Below, piece by piece: positions 8,546 through 17,455 of a stretch of DNA of 64,000 nucleotides. The translations under genes and the position numbers were made by a program. The stretch is from CAHJXG01 sp964235485 (GTDB lineage Bacteria; Pseudomonadota; Alphaproteobacteria; Acetobacterales; Acetobacteraceae), in contig CAXSAZ010000002.1 in assembly GCA_964235485.1 (NCBI GenBank), positions 1-64,000 on the forward strand. Reading direction: 5' to 3'. Every line of letters starts with the position of its first letter. Positions within the stretch are counted from its first letter, which is position 1. The notes under the pieces are model-generated. The model had not been told where the DNA came from. It was given only the letters and a program-made list of their open reading frames with translations, and made no database searches.

Positions 8546-8749
8546 GAACGATCCTTTGAAAATTGCGCTGTTGCACTAATACGTTTCCCGGGCTTCGTAG
8601 ATGCGGGTGTCGCCGATTCTTGATGCGATGCTCGCCCGGTCTGGGCGTGCAGTTTCCTGGGGGCGATCCGATGGCTGATCCAGGCCATTGTTCGCAGGCC
8701 ATTCCGAAGTGCAATGTGGCCGCGCGTGCAGGCATGAAGGGAACGGCAA

Positions 8750-10459
8750 ATGGACAAGGGGCTGCGCAAGGGTCTCACGAGCTACGGCGACGCTGGGTTC
8801 TCGTTGTTTCTGCGCAAGGCGTTCATCAAGGCGATGGGCTACTCCGACGACGCGCTCGACCGCCCCATCGTCGGCATCACCAACACAGGCAGCGACTACA
8901 ACCCCTGCCACGGCAACGCCGCCGCGCTGATCGAGGCGGCGAAGCGCGGCGTCATGCTGGCCGGCGCCATGCCCATGGTGTTCCCGACGATCTCGATCCA
9001 CGAAAGCTTCGCCCACCCGACCTCCATGTTCCTGCGCAACCTGATGGCGATGGACACGGAGGAGATGATCCGCGCCCAGCCGATGGACGCGGTGATCGTC
9101 ATCGGCGGCTGCGACAAGACGCTGCCGGCGCAGATCATGGCGGCGGCCAGCGTGGACCTGCCGACGGTCGTGGTCCCGGTCGGCCCCATGGTCGTGGGCC
9201 ACCACAAAGGCGAGGTGCTCGGCGCCTGCACCGACTGCCGCCGGCTGTGGAGCGCCCACCGCGCCGGCACGGTCGATGCGGCGGAGATCGAGGTCGTCGA
9301 GGGCCGGCTTGCCCCGTCGGTCGGCACCTGCATGGTGATGGGCACGGCGAGCACGATGGCCTGCATCGCCGAGGCGCTGGGGTTGGCCCTGCCGATGGCC
9401 GCCACGATCCCCGCGCCCCACGCCGAGCGCGTGCGCCTCGCCGAGGCCAGCGGGCGGCGCGCCGCCGAGATGGCCACAGCCGGCGGGCCGCGCCCAAGCG
9501 AGCTACTGACCCCGGCCGCGTTCCGCAACGCGCAGGTGGTGCTGCAGGCCATTGGCGGCTCGACCAACGGGCTGATCCATCTCACCGCCATCGCGAACCG
9601 GACGCCGCACCGGATCAACCTGGACGCCTTCGACGCGCTTGGGCGCGAGGTCCCGGTGCTCGTGGACCTGAAGCCGTCAGGCGACCACTACATGGAGCAC
9701 TTCCACCATGCCGGCGGGGTGCCGCGGCTGCTGGCGGAGCTGGGCGGCTTGATCGACGGGGACGCGCGCACGGTTGCTGGCGGGACGCTGCGCGACGTGG
9801 CGGCGGCGGCCGAGCAGGTGCCGGGCCAAACCGTGATCCGGCCGCGGCACGACCCGATCAAGCCGCTGGGCGCGATGGCGGTGCTGCACGGCAACCTCGC
9901 GCCGCGCGGGGCGGTGATCAAGCACTCCGCCGCGACGCCGCGCCTGTTGCAGCACACCGGGCGGGCCGTGGTGTTCGATTCCATTCCCGACATGGCGGCG
10001 CGGATCGACGACCCGGCGCTCGACGTGGGGCCGGACGACGTGCTGGTGCTGCGCAACGCCGGCCCGAAGGGCGCGCCGGGGATGCCGGAGGCCGGCTACC
10101 TGCCGATCCCGAAGCAGCTTGGCCGGCAGGGCGTGAAGGACATGGTGCGCATCTCGGACGCCCGGATGAGCGGCACCGCCTTTGGCACGATCGTGCTGCA
10201 CGTCACGCCGGAGTCGGCGGTGGGCGGGCCGCTGGCCTTGGTGCAGTCAGGCGACCAGATCCGGCTCGATGTCGCCGGGCGGCGGATCGACCTGCTGGTG
10301 GACGACGAGGAGTTGGCCCGGCGACAAGCCCGGCTCGCGCCGCCAGCCCGGCCGGATTGGGCGCGGCGCGGCTACGCCCACCTATTTCACGACACGGTAC
10401 TGCAAGCGGACGAGGGCTGCGATTTCGACTTCATGCAACGGGCATTTCCGCCGGGCTGA
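8750..10459 (+). CDS. IlvD/EDD-family dehydratase (dihydroxy-acid or sugar-acid dehydratase)
   Basis: Encodes 569 residues, with AAGGGA six bases before ATG. The three Fe-S cluster Cys of the family are in place: Cys53 (NPCHGN), Cys121 (GGCDKT) and Cys194 (GTCMVMGTA). The C-terminal swivelling domain carries MSGTAFGTIVLHVTPE. The family dehydrates 2,3-dihydroxy acids: either in valine/isoleucine synthesis or in pentonate/hexonate breakdown. Given the UxaA, HpaI and Liv neighbours, a catabolic sugar-acid role is more likely than IlvD proper, but the sequence alone does not decide. The 204-base upstream region (8546-8749) shows no other gene. Confidence 0.88.
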   Translation: MDKGLRKGLTSYGDAGFSLFLRKAFIKAMGYSDDALDRPIVGITNTGSDYNPCHGNAAALIEAAKRGVMLAGAMPMVFPTISIHESFAHPTSMFLRNLMAMDTEEMIRAQPMDAVIVIGGCDKTLPAQIMAAASVDLPTVVVPVGPMVVGHHKGEVLGACTDCRRLWSAHRAGTVDAAEIEVVEGRLAPSVGTCMVMGTASTMACIAEALGLALPMAATIPAPHAERVRLAEASGRRAAEMATAGGPRPSELLTPAAFRNAQVVLQAIGGSTNGLIHLTAIANRTPHRINLDAFDALGREVPVLVDLKPSGDHYMEHFHHAGGVPRLLAELGGLIDGDARTVAGGTLRDVAAAAEQVPGQTVIRPRHDPIKPLGAMAVLHGNLAPRGAVIKHSAATPRLLQHTGRAVVFDSIPDMAARIDDPALDVGPDDVLVLRNAGPKGAPGMPEAGYLPIPKQLGRQGVKDMVRISDARMSGTAFGTIVLHVTPESAVGGPLALVQSGDQIRLDVAGRRIDLLVDDEELARRQARLAPPARPDWARRGYAHLFHDTVLQADEGCDFDFMQRAFPPG

Positions 10460-10536
10460 GGCCAACTCTATGGCCCAATTTCACGAGTTGCTTGCGTTCA
10501 CCATGCCGGACCAGCATCATTGATCGACCCGTGTGC

Positions 10537-10598
10537 GGCTGATGGGTTGCACCCATCCTACGCGATCCATGCCGTAGGATGGGTGCAACCCATCAGCC
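10537..10598. repeat. Perfect 26-bp palindromic repeat, REP-like
   Basis: Arms 10537-10562 and 10573-10598 are exact inverse complements, separated by a 10-base loop. The core GTAGGATGGGTGCAACCCATC resembles palindromic motifs scattered in many proteobacterial genomes (REP/MITE-like). It lies in the 186-base gap between the IlvD-type gene and a HEAT-repeat gene. It could also end transcription of the upstream gene, although no T-run follows. No transposase of the RAYT type is in the window. Confidence 0.85.
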
Positions 10599-10645
10599 AT
10601 TGATGGTCGTTCAACCAAGCCATCCGTATCAGGCCACGTTATCCG

Positions 10646-11266
10646 ATGTCAGGCGCAAGGACCAAGTTCGAGCACGTCGTCGCCGAGTTCCGGGCTTGGG
10701 CGGCCTCCTACCCCGAGGCTGAACGCTCCGCCGAATGGGAGATCGACTACGATCACTGGCCGGACCTTTGGAGCGCCGCCGCCTTCCTGGACTCCTCCGA
10801 GCCGCAGCGGTGGGATCGGCCCGTCGTCGAACTGCTCCTTTACGTCCTCGCCCGCGACAACGAGACTGAGGACCTGAAGCGTGAGCTTGCCAAGCGGCCA
10901 GACCATCTTTTGACGCTCGCCAGGGCTGGCACAGGCTCGGTGGAGCGGGACGCGCGGTGGCAACTCGCCGCAGCCCTCGGCAGCGTCGGGGCCGAGGAGG
11001 GCGGGGTCCTGCCCTTGCTGGAAATCTATGCCGCCGACGATGACGAGCACGTCAACCGCAGGGCGCTCATTGCGCTCGGCCAAAGAAAAGCGCCAATTGC
11101 GGAAGAACTGGCCCAACGTGCCTGGGACACAGGGCACGAGTACCAGTGCATGGCCGCCTTGGGCGTTTTCCACAACCTCGGCTCGCCGTTGCTGCCAGCC
11201 TATCTCAAGCTGGCAGAGCAGGATGGGCGTCAGTACCTCGCCGGATTTGCCAAAAAGCTAGGCTGA
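10646..11266 (+). CDS. HEAT-repeat-like hypothetical protein
   Basis: Encodes 206 residues, mostly helical. Repeated units such as DARWQLAAALGSVG and EHVNRRALIALGQRK, and EYQCMAALGVFHNLG, look like HEAT/PBS-lyase repeats in the C-terminal half (about 95-200). Such repeats mediate protein contacts. The N-terminal part is rich in Trp and acidic residues. Known relatives are uncharacterised; the function is not known. It converges with the UxaA gene (stop to stop gap of 23 bases). Confidence 0.7.
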   Translation: MSGARTKFEHVVAEFRAWAASYPEAERSAEWEIDYDHWPDLWSAAAFLDSSEPQRWDRPVVELLLYVLARDNETEDLKRELAKRPDHLLTLARAGTGSVERDARWQLAAALGSVGAEEGGVLPLLEIYAADDDEHVNRRALIALGQRKAPIAEELAQRAWDTGHEYQCMAALGVFHNLGSPLLPAYLKLAEQDGRQYLAGFAKKLG

Positions 11267-11289
11267 CAACACGGCGGTCGAAAACGGCC

Positions 11290-12810
11290 CTACATCGTCG
11301 CCCCGATCACCCAAGGCGCGAACTCCGCCCCGCCCGCGTCGAACGACTCGCTCTTGGTGCGCTCCCCGCTCGCCGTGCGGATCATGGTTTCGAAGATGCG
11401 ATGGCCGCATTCCTGCACCGTCTCATCCCCGTCCAGGATCGTGCCGCAGTTGATGTCCATGTCGTCCTCCATGCGCCGGAACATCGGCGTGTTGGTCGCG
11501 AGCTTGATGGACGGCGACGGCTTGCAGCCGAACACGCTGCCCCGCCCAGTCGTGAAGCACACCAAATTCGCGCCGCCCGCCACCTGCCCCGTCGCCGCCA
11601 CCGGGTCGTAGCCCGGCGTGTCCATGAACACGAAGCCGCGCGCCATCACCGGCTCGGCGTAGCGCACCACGTCCACCAAGTTGGTGGTGCCGGCCTTGGC
11701 CATGGCGCCCAGCGACTTCTCCAAGATAGTGGTGAGGCCGCCGGCCTTGTTGCCGGGGCTGGGGTTCGCGTTCATCTCGGCGCCTTCGCGGGCCGTGTAC
11801 TCCTCCCACCAGCGCATGAGATCGACCAGCTTCTCCCCAACCTCCCGGCTCACCGCGCGCCGGGTCAGCAGGTGCTCGGCGCCGTAGGTCTCGGGCGTTT
11901 CCGACAGGATCACCGTGCCGCCATGGCGCACCAGCAGGTCGGACGCGGCGCCGAGCGCCGGGTTGGCCGACACGCCGGAATACCCGTCCGACCCGCCGCA
12001 TTGCAGCGCCACCGTCAGCTCGCTGACCGGCACCGGCTCGCGCTTGACCTCGTTGCTCTCAGTCAGCACCTCATGCACGAAGGCGACCGCGGCCTCCACC
12101 GTCTTGCGGGTGCCGCCCATGCTCTGGATGTCCATGTTGCGGATGCGCCCGGCCAGGCGCTGCTCTTCCAGCAGCCCGGCGATCTGATTCACTTCGCAGC
12201 CGAGGCCGAGCACCACGACGTGGCTGAAGTTCACGTGCCGCGCGTAGCCCGCGAGCGTGCGGCGCAGCAGGCGCAGCGGCTCCCCATCCGTCATGCCGCA
12301 GCCGGTCTTGTGGGTCAGCGCCACCACGCCATCGACGTTGGGATACGCCGCCAGCGGGTCGTGCCCGGTGAACGGGTTGCGCTTGAACACGTCCGCCACC
12401 AGCCCGGCCACATGGGCGCTGCAGTTCACCGAGGTCAGGATGCCGATGTAGTTCCGCGTGGCAACCCGGCCGTCCGGGCGGCGGATGCCGGAGAAGGTCA
12501 GCCCCTCGTTCGCCATCGCCGTGGGCCGGGCGTCCTGGCTGTAGGCGTAGTCCTTGTCGAAATCGCCCATGCCGCAGTTGTGCACGTGGACATGGGCGCC
12601 GGGCGCGACGGGCCGGGTGGCGAAGCCGATGATCTGGCCGTACCGCTGGATCGCTTCCCCTTCCGCCAGCGCGCGCACCGCAACCTTGTGCCCGGCTGGG
12701 ATACGCTCGGCGGCCGTGACGCCCGGCGCGACCTCTGCGCCGGGCAGCAGGGTGCTGCGCGCGATCACCACGGCGTCCTCGGGGTGCAGGCGGATCACGG
12801 GTGTCGGCAT
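11290..12810 (-). CDS. UxaA/GarD-family altronate or galactarate-type dehydratase
   Basis: Encodes 506 residues from ATG 12810; a longer open frame upstream overlaps the aldolase gene and is not used. Residues about 1-95 form the SAF domain found in UxaA/GarD, then comes the catalytic part with HKTGCGM, VLGLGCEVNQ, LQCGGSDGYSG and GRGSVFGC, motifs of this iron-dependent family. It dehydrates aldonic or aldaric acids such as altronate or galactarate. It is 11 bases after an HpaI-type aldolase, which would cleave the resulting keto-deoxy product, so the pair likely works in sequence. Confidence 0.88.
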   Translation of the reverse strand: MPTPVIRLHPEDAVVIARSTLLPGAEVAPGVTAAERIPAGHKVAVRALAEGEAIQRYGQIIGFATRPVAPGAHVHVHNCGMGDFDKDYAYSQDARPTAMANEGLTFSGIRRPDGRVATRNYIGILTSVNCSAHVAGLVADVFKRNPFTGHDPLAAYPNVDGVVALTHKTGCGMTDGEPLRLLRRTLAGYARHVNFSHVVVLGLGCEVNQIAGLLEEQRLAGRIRNMDIQSMGGTRKTVEAAVAFVHEVLTESNEVKREPVPVSELTVALQCGGSDGYSGVSANPALGAASDLLVRHGGTVILSETPETYGAEHLLTRRAVSREVGEKLVDLMRWWEEYTAREGAEMNANPSPGNKAGGLTTILEKSLGAMAKAGTTNLVDVVRYAEPVMARGFVFMDTPGYDPVAATGQVAGGANLVCFTTGRGSVFGCKPSPSIKLATNTPMFRRMEDDMDINCGTILDGDETVQECGHRIFETMIRTASGERTKSESFDAGGAEFAPWVIGATM

Positions 12811-12821
12811 GGCGGAAGCTC

Positions 12822-13583
12822 CTAGCCCTTGCGGACCGCCTGCACCGCGGCGCGGGCGGCGCCGAGCAGCAGGCCGCTGTCGTTGGCGATGGTAACCAAA
12901 TCGAAGCCCATCGCGATCATCCGGGCGGCGTAGGCCGGGGTCAGGCAATGGACGCAGGCGCGCAGCCCGCGCCGCTTGGTTTCCGTGATGATGCGCTCGT
13001 AGATCGCCATGATCTGCGGCTCCTCCCGGTCCAGCACCGGCGGCAGGCCCATGGAAAAGCCGAGGTCGCTCGGCCCGATATACACGGCGTCGATGCCGGG
13101 CACGTCCAGGATGGCTTCCAGGTTGTCCACGGCCTCCTGAGTTTCCACCATCGGAAGGCACAGGATCTCGTCGTTGGCGGTGGACTGGTAGGTGGTGCCG
13201 ACGCCGTAGATGCCGGCGCGGATTGGCCCGTTGCTGCGCTTGCCCGCCGGCGGGTAGCGGCAATAGGACACGAAAGCCTCGGCTTCCGCCCGGGTGTTCA
13301 CCATGGGGCAGATCACGCCGTAGGCGCCGGCGTCCAGCACCTTGCCGATGATGCCCGGCTCGTTCCACGGGACGCGCACCATCGGCAGCACGGGATGCAC
13401 CTGCATGGCTTGGAAGCAGGCGACCATCGACAGGTAGTCCTGCACGCCGTGCTGCAGGTCCACGGTCACGCTGTCCCAGCCGGCCTGCGCCATGACCTCG
13501 GCCGAGAACCCGGCGGGGATCGCGAGCCAGCCGTTGACCGCCGCGCGGCCGTCCTGCCAGACCTGCTTCACCTTGTTGGGCAT
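12822..13583 (-). CDS. HpcH/HpaI-family aldolase (2-keto-3-deoxy sugar-acid aldolase type)
   Basis: Encodes 253 residues. The class II aldolase motifs are VTVDLQHGVQDY (catalytic His), MVRVPWNEP, a metal-binding Glu in MVETQEAVDN and the Asp in YIGPSDLGFSMG. Members cleave 2-keto-3-deoxy acids to pyruvate and an aldehyde. Placed directly before the UxaA-type dehydratase in a three-gene minus-strand unit with the M20 hydrolase (55-base gap), it fits a sugar-acid breakdown route. Confidence 0.9.
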   Translation of the reverse strand: MPNKVKQVWQDGRAAVNGWLAIPAGFSAEVMAQAGWDSVTVDLQHGVQDYLSMVACFQAMQVHPVLPMVRVPWNEPGIIGKVLDAGAYGVICPMVNTRAEAEAFVSYCRYPPAGKRSNGPIRAGIYGVGTTYQSTANDEILCLPMVETQEAVDNLEAILDVPGIDAVYIGPSDLGFSMGLPPVLDREEPQIMAIYERIITETKRRGLRACVHCLTPAYAARMIAMGFDLVTIANDSGLLLGAARAAVQAVRKG

Positions 13584-13638
13584 CGGATGTTCCTCACGGC
13601 TTATGGTCTCAGCAAGCTAGGCCCCGAGCCAAACAGCG

Positions 13639-14862
13639 TCAATTTGCCAAACGCATGACCGCATCCAGCAGCACCTGCGCGCCCCCGGCCAGGTGCTCCG
13701 GCGCGGTGTACTCGGCGGGATGGTGGGTGACGCCGCCGCTACTCGGCACGAACAGCATGGCGCTCGGGCACAACGGGGCAATCAGCACGCTGTCGTGCCC
13801 GGCGGCGGCCACCATGTCGCGCACCGAAAGCTGCCGGTCGGCCGCGGCCTCGCGCAGCAGCGCGCCAAGCCCCGGGTCGAACTGGACAGGTCCGAAGGAC
13901 GCATAGGCATCGACCTCCAATTGCACGCCGCGGCGGGCGGCGATGGCCGTCCAGGCGATGCGGACCGCCGCCTCCATCGCGTCCACGCGGGCCGGGTCCT
14001 CGTGCCGCACGTCGCAGTGCAGCCGGGTCAGGCTGGGCACGGCGCCGCGGGCGTTGGGCGCATTGCCGATCCAAGCCGCGGAGCTGCGCCCGCCCGGCTC
14101 GCTGGACAGGCCGATCTGCTCGGTGGCCAGGATCATCTCGGCGGCGGCGGCCAGGCTGTCGCGGCGTCCGCCCATGGCGGTGGCGCCGGCGTGGCTGGCC
14201 TCCCCAGTGATCGTCAACTGGAAGTAGCGGGCCTCAACGGTGCCGGTCACGACCCCGATGGCGGCGCCGGCCTGCTCCAGCACCGGGCCTTGCTCGATGT
14301 GCGGCTCGATCCAGGCAGCCCAACCGCGCGGGCCGGGCGTGAGGAAGCCGATCTGGAACGTCTCAGCCAACGCCTCGCCCACCGTTTCCCCGGTGTCGTC
14401 CGTCGTCGTCAGGGCACGGTCGAGCGGCAGGTTCCCCGCGTGCACCCGGCTGCCCATCATGGCGGGCGGGAAACGGCTGCCTTCCTCGTTGGTCCACACC
14501 ACCAACTCCAGCGGCGCCGCGGTCAGCACCCCGGCGTCATGGAGGGTGCGCAAAACCTCAAGCCCGGCCAGCACGCCGAACGCGCCGTCGAACCGCCCGC
14601 CGGTCGGCACGGTGTCCAGGTGGCTGCCAAAGGCGACGGCGGGGCGCGGCGCCTGCCCGGCGCGGCGCAGGAACAGGTTGCCGATGCCGTCGCGCTCCAT
14701 TTTGAGGCCCAGCGGCTCGCACCAGGACAGCAGCAGGGCGCGCGCCTCCGCGTCCGCGGCGGACAAGGCCGGGCGGTTGCTGCCGCCTTCGGGCGTCGCG
14801 CCGACCGCGGCCATGTCGAGGTGCGCCTGCCAGAGCCGGTCCTGGTTCACGGATAGGGTCAC
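13639..14862 (-). CDS. M20-family Zn-dependent amidohydrolase (N-carbamoyl-amino acid hydrolase/allantoate amidohydrolase type)
   Basis: Encodes 407 residues. The GTG start at 14862 was chosen because AGAGGAGG lies five to six bases upstream; an open frame continues seven codons further. Metal ligands are visible in SHLDTVPTGGRFDGAFG (His, Asp), TNEEGSRF (Glu), EPHIEQGP and a C-terminal GGVTHHPAE His. This family removes carbamoyl or ureido groups from amino acids, allantoate or ureidoglycine. It is the first gene of the minus-strand unit with the aldolase and dehydratase and is divergent from the GlcD-type oxidase. Confidence 0.88.
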   Translation of the reverse strand: MTLSVNQDRLWQAHLDMAAVGATPEGGSNRPALSAADAEARALLLSWCEPLGLKMERDGIGNLFLRRAGQAPRPAVAFGSHLDTVPTGGRFDGAFGVLAGLEVLRTLHDAGVLTAAPLELVVWTNEEGSRFPPAMMGSRVHAGNLPLDRALTTTDDTGETVGEALAETFQIGFLTPGPRGWAAWIEPHIEQGPVLEQAGAAIGVVTGTVEARYFQLTITGEASHAGATAMGGRRDSLAAAAEMILATEQIGLSSEPGGRSSAAWIGNAPNARGAVPSLTRLHCDVRHEDPARVDAMEAAVRIAWTAIAARRGVQLEVDAYASFGPVQFDPGLGALLREAAADRQLSVRDMVAAAGHDSVLIAPLCPSAMLFVPSSGGVTHHPAEYTAPEHLAGGAQVLLDAVMRLAN

Positions 14863-14940
14863 GCATACCTCCTCTGCTGCCAAACCCAGGGTGACGCGCC
14901 TGGCCGCGTTGCGCTAGGTTGCGGAGAAAAGGAACCCTCC

Positions 14941-16320
14941 ATGTCACGTCCCGTCGATGCCGTCATCGCCCAGGCCCGCGAGTTCCTCGGCGAGCGCATC
15001 ACCACCAACGCCGCGCTGTGCGAGCAGCACAGCCACGGCGAGGACAGCCATCCCCGCAGCCTGCCCGACGCCGTGGCCTTCATGGAACGGGGCGAGGAAG
15101 CGGCGCGCGTCCTCGCTTTGTGCCACCAGCACGGCGTGCCCGTGGTCCCGTTCGGCGCCGGCACCAGCCTGGAAGGCCACGTCACCCCGGTGCGCGGCGG
15201 CATCAGCCTGGACTTGTCGCGCATGACCCGCATCTTGCAGGTGAACCCGGCCGACATGGACTGCCGGGTGGAAGCGGGCGTGACCCGGCAGCAGCTCAAC
15301 GCGCACCTGCGTGACCAGGGGCTGTTCTTCCCCGTCGATCCCGGCAGCGAGTGCAGCATCGGCGGCATGTGCGCCACCCGCGCGTCCGGCACCGCCGCCG
15401 TCCGCTACGGCACCATCCGGGAGAACGTGCTGGGCCTGCAGGTCGCGCTCCCCGACGGCCGCCTGATCGAAACCGGCGGGCGCGTCCGCAAGGCCGCCAC
15501 GGGCTACGACCTCACCCACCTGATGCTGGGATCGGAGGGCACGCTCGGCGTGATCACCGAGATCCAGCTCCGCCTGCACGGCATCCCGGAAGCCATGAGC
15601 GCCGCCATCTGCCAGTTCGACGACCTGGCCGGCGCGGTGGACAGCGTGATCGCCATCCTGCAGGCCGGCATCCCCATCGCGCGGATCGAGCTGCTGGACG
15701 AGGTGCAGATGGGCGCCTGCATCGCCTACTCCAAGCTGGACGGCTACACTGCGCGCCCGACCCTGCTGCTGGAATTCCACGGCACCCCGGCGGGCGTCAC
15801 CGAGCAGGCGGCGCTGGCGGAGGAGATCACCGCGGGCTTCGGCGCCAGCGGCTTCCAATGGGCGACCGACGCCGCCGAGCGCAACCGGCTGTGGAAGGCG
15901 CGGCATGACGGCTACTGGGCGGCGCTGGCGCTGCGGCCGGGCTATCGCGGGCTGGCGACGGACGCCATCGTGCCGATCTCCCGCATGACGGAGCTGATCG
16001 TCGGCGCGAAGCGGGACATCGAGCAGTCCGGCCTGCTGGCGCCCATCGTCGGCCATGTCGGCGACGGCAACTTCCATACCGTCATCCTGGTGCCGCCGGG
16101 CGAGGACGGGCTGGCGCGGGCTTGGGACCTCGACAAGCGGATCGTGGGGCGGGCGCTGGCGCTGGGCGGCTCCTGCAGCGGGGAGCACGGGATCGGCCTC
16201 GGCAAGCGCGAGTTCCTGGAAGCGGAGCACGGGGCCGAAACGCTGGCGGTCATGCGGCAGATCAAGACGGCGCTCGATCCGCGCGGGATCATGAACCCGG
16301 GCAAGGTGTTCCTGAACTGA
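14941..16320 (+). CDS. FAD-linked 2-hydroxy acid oxidase/dehydrogenase (GlcD/D-lactate dehydrogenase type)
   Basis: Encodes 459 residues, AAAGGAA upstream of ATG. The PCMH-type FAD domain shows VVPFGAGTSLEGH and a GSEGTLGVITEIQL segment. The C-terminal cap has GHVGDGNFH (metal/catalytic His) and ends with NPGKVF. The family oxidises D-lactate, glycolate or other 2-hydroxy acids and passes electrons to cytochrome or quinone. No GlcE or GlcF partner lies beside it, favouring a single-chain D-lactate dehydrogenase type. The next gene starts three bases after its stop. Confidence 0.9.
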   Translation: MSRPVDAVIAQAREFLGERITTNAALCEQHSHGEDSHPRSLPDAVAFMERGEEAARVLALCHQHGVPVVPFGAGTSLEGHVTPVRGGISLDLSRMTRILQVNPADMDCRVEAGVTRQQLNAHLRDQGLFFPVDPGSECSIGGMCATRASGTAAVRYGTIRENVLGLQVALPDGRLIETGGRVRKAATGYDLTHLMLGSEGTLGVITEIQLRLHGIPEAMSAAICQFDDLAGAVDSVIAILQAGIPIARIELLDEVQMGACIAYSKLDGYTARPTLLLEFHGTPAGVTEQAALAEEITAGFGASGFQWATDAAERNRLWKARHDGYWAALALRPGYRGLATDAIVPISRMTELIVGAKRDIEQSGLLAPIVGHVGDGNFHTVILVPPGEDGLARAWDLDKRIVGRALALGGSCSGEHGIGLGKREFLEAEHGAETLAVMRQIKTALDPRGIMNPGKVFLN

Positions 16321-16322
16321 GC

Positions 16323-16955
16323 GTGGTCGCGGACCCCGCGTCTCTGGAGAAGCGGCTGGGCGAGACGCCCAGCATCCACCGCACCGCGTCCGTGCGCGCC
16401 ACGACCTTTGGCCGCTGGTGCGAGGTCGGCGCCCGCACCAAGGTCGCCGAAAGCAGCTTCGGCGACTACTCCTATGTCGTGAACGACAGCGACATCATCC
16501 ACGCGGCCATCGGCAAGTTCTGCTCGATTGCGGCGCATGTGCGGCTGAACCCGGGCAACCATCCGCTCGGCCGGGTGATGCTGAGCCACGTCGGCTACCG
16601 CAGCAGCGCCTATGGCCTGGGCGCCGACGACCCCGAGTTCTTCGCGTGGCGCCGAAACAGCCCGGTGACGCTTGGGCATGACGCATGGATCGGCCATGGC
16701 GCCGTGGTGCTGCCGGGCGTCACGGTCGGCACCGGGGCGGCCGTCGGCGCCGGGGCGATCGTGACGAAGGACGTGCCCGACTTCGCGGTGGTCGCCGGCA
16801 ACCCCGCCCGGGTGCTGCGTATGCGGTTCCCCGATGCCGTGATGGCGGATCTGTTGCGGATCGCCTGGTGGGACTGGCCGCACGAGCGGATCGGCGCGGC
16901 GATGGCGGACTTCCGCACGCTGGGTGCGGAGGAGTTTTGCCGCCGCCATGGCTGA
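16323..16955 (+). CDS. Hexapeptide-repeat acyltransferase related to phosphonate-locus transferases
   Basis: Encodes 210 residues from GTG 16323, coupled to the preceding oxidase. It has left-handed beta-helix repeats (for example IGHGAVVLPGVTVGTG and AVGAGAIVTKDV), a NPGNHPLGR loop and a WWDWPHERI tail. This pattern matches the hexapeptide transferases usually encoded in C-P lyase (phn) loci, and more broadly the xenobiotic (chloramphenicol) acetyltransferase class. No phn gene is in this window, so the acceptor is unknown. Confidence 0.82.
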   Translation: MVADPASLEKRLGETPSIHRTASVRATTFGRWCEVGARTKVAESSFGDYSYVVNDSDIIHAAIGKFCSIAAHVRLNPGNHPLGRVMLSHVGYRSSAYGLGADDPEFFAWRRNSPVTLGHDAWIGHGAVVLPGVTVGTGAAVGAGAIVTKDVPDFAVVAGNPARVLRMRFPDAVMADLLRIAWWDWPHERIGAAMADFRTLGAEEFCRRHG

Positions 16956-16970
16956 ACCCAAGATGCGCGG

Positions 16971-17270
16971 TCAGGCCTTGTCGGGCCGCGTGTCCCGGAA
17001 ATACACCTCGACCGGCCCCATCAGCTTCATCGTCATCGGCGCGCCCGTCCGGTCCACGGCCTTGCCGACGGCGAGGCGCACCCAGCCCTCGCTCACGCAG
17101 TACTCGTCCACATTGTTCTTTTCCACGCCCTTGAACCGCACGCCCACGCCGCGCTCAAGCAGGGCGGCATTGTAGAAGGGGCTTTTGGGATGCGACGCCA
17201 AGCGGTCGGGCGGGGTATCGGTCCCAGGGTCGCCCGTCCCGGAGTCGCCGATCCCAGGGTCATTGGTCAC
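16971..17270 (-). CDS. DUF3297 family protein
   Basis: Encodes 99 residues from GTG 17270, with AAGGAG ten bases upstream. The first 25 residues are Gly/Asp/Pro-rich and disordered. The rest matches the DUF3297 pattern: DRLASHPKSPFYNAALLERG, then GVEKNNVDEYCVSEGW and KAVDRTGAPMTMKLKG-like text. The role is unknown; the family is widespread in proteobacteria. Its start overlaps the stop of the DUF2934 gene (GTGA), so the two are translated together. Confidence 0.82.
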   Translation of the reverse strand: MTNDPGIGDSGTGDPGTDTPPDRLASHPKSPFYNAALLERGVGVRFKGVEKNNVDEYCVSEGWVRLAVGKAVDRTGAPMTMKLMGPVEVYFRDTRPDKA

Positions 17271-17455
17271 AGGGGCTGCTCCTTGGCCCCGGTGGCCGGG
17301 TCGGGCACGGCGGACTCCTTTCCGGCCTGTTCCGCCTCGATCTCCCGCCGGGCACGGTCCCAGAAGTCCAGGTCGCCGCCTTCGGGGCGGCCAGCCTGCT
17401 CCCACAACAGGTATGCCCGTGTTCGGATCGGTTCCAAGATGTCGTCGCGCGCCAT
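17267..17455 (-). CDS. Small DUF2934-type protein
   Basis: Encodes 62 residues from ATG 17455, with AGGAG seven bases upstream. The motif IRTRAYLLWEQAGRPEG followed by DFWDRARREIEAE is the DUF2934 signature (short helical protein of unknown role, common in alphaproteobacteria). Upstream in-frame codons exist but lack a ribosome site. It forms a two-gene unit with the DUF3297 gene. Confidence 0.8.
   Translation of the reverse strand: MARDDILEPIRTRAYLLWEQAGRPEGGDLDFWDRARREIEAEQAGKESAVPDPATGAKEQPL

Noticed and set aside
12811..13368. N-terminal extension of the UxaA-type gene
   Set aside because: It overlaps the HpaI-type aldolase in another frame and lacks any domain; the SAF domain starts at the ATG at 12810.
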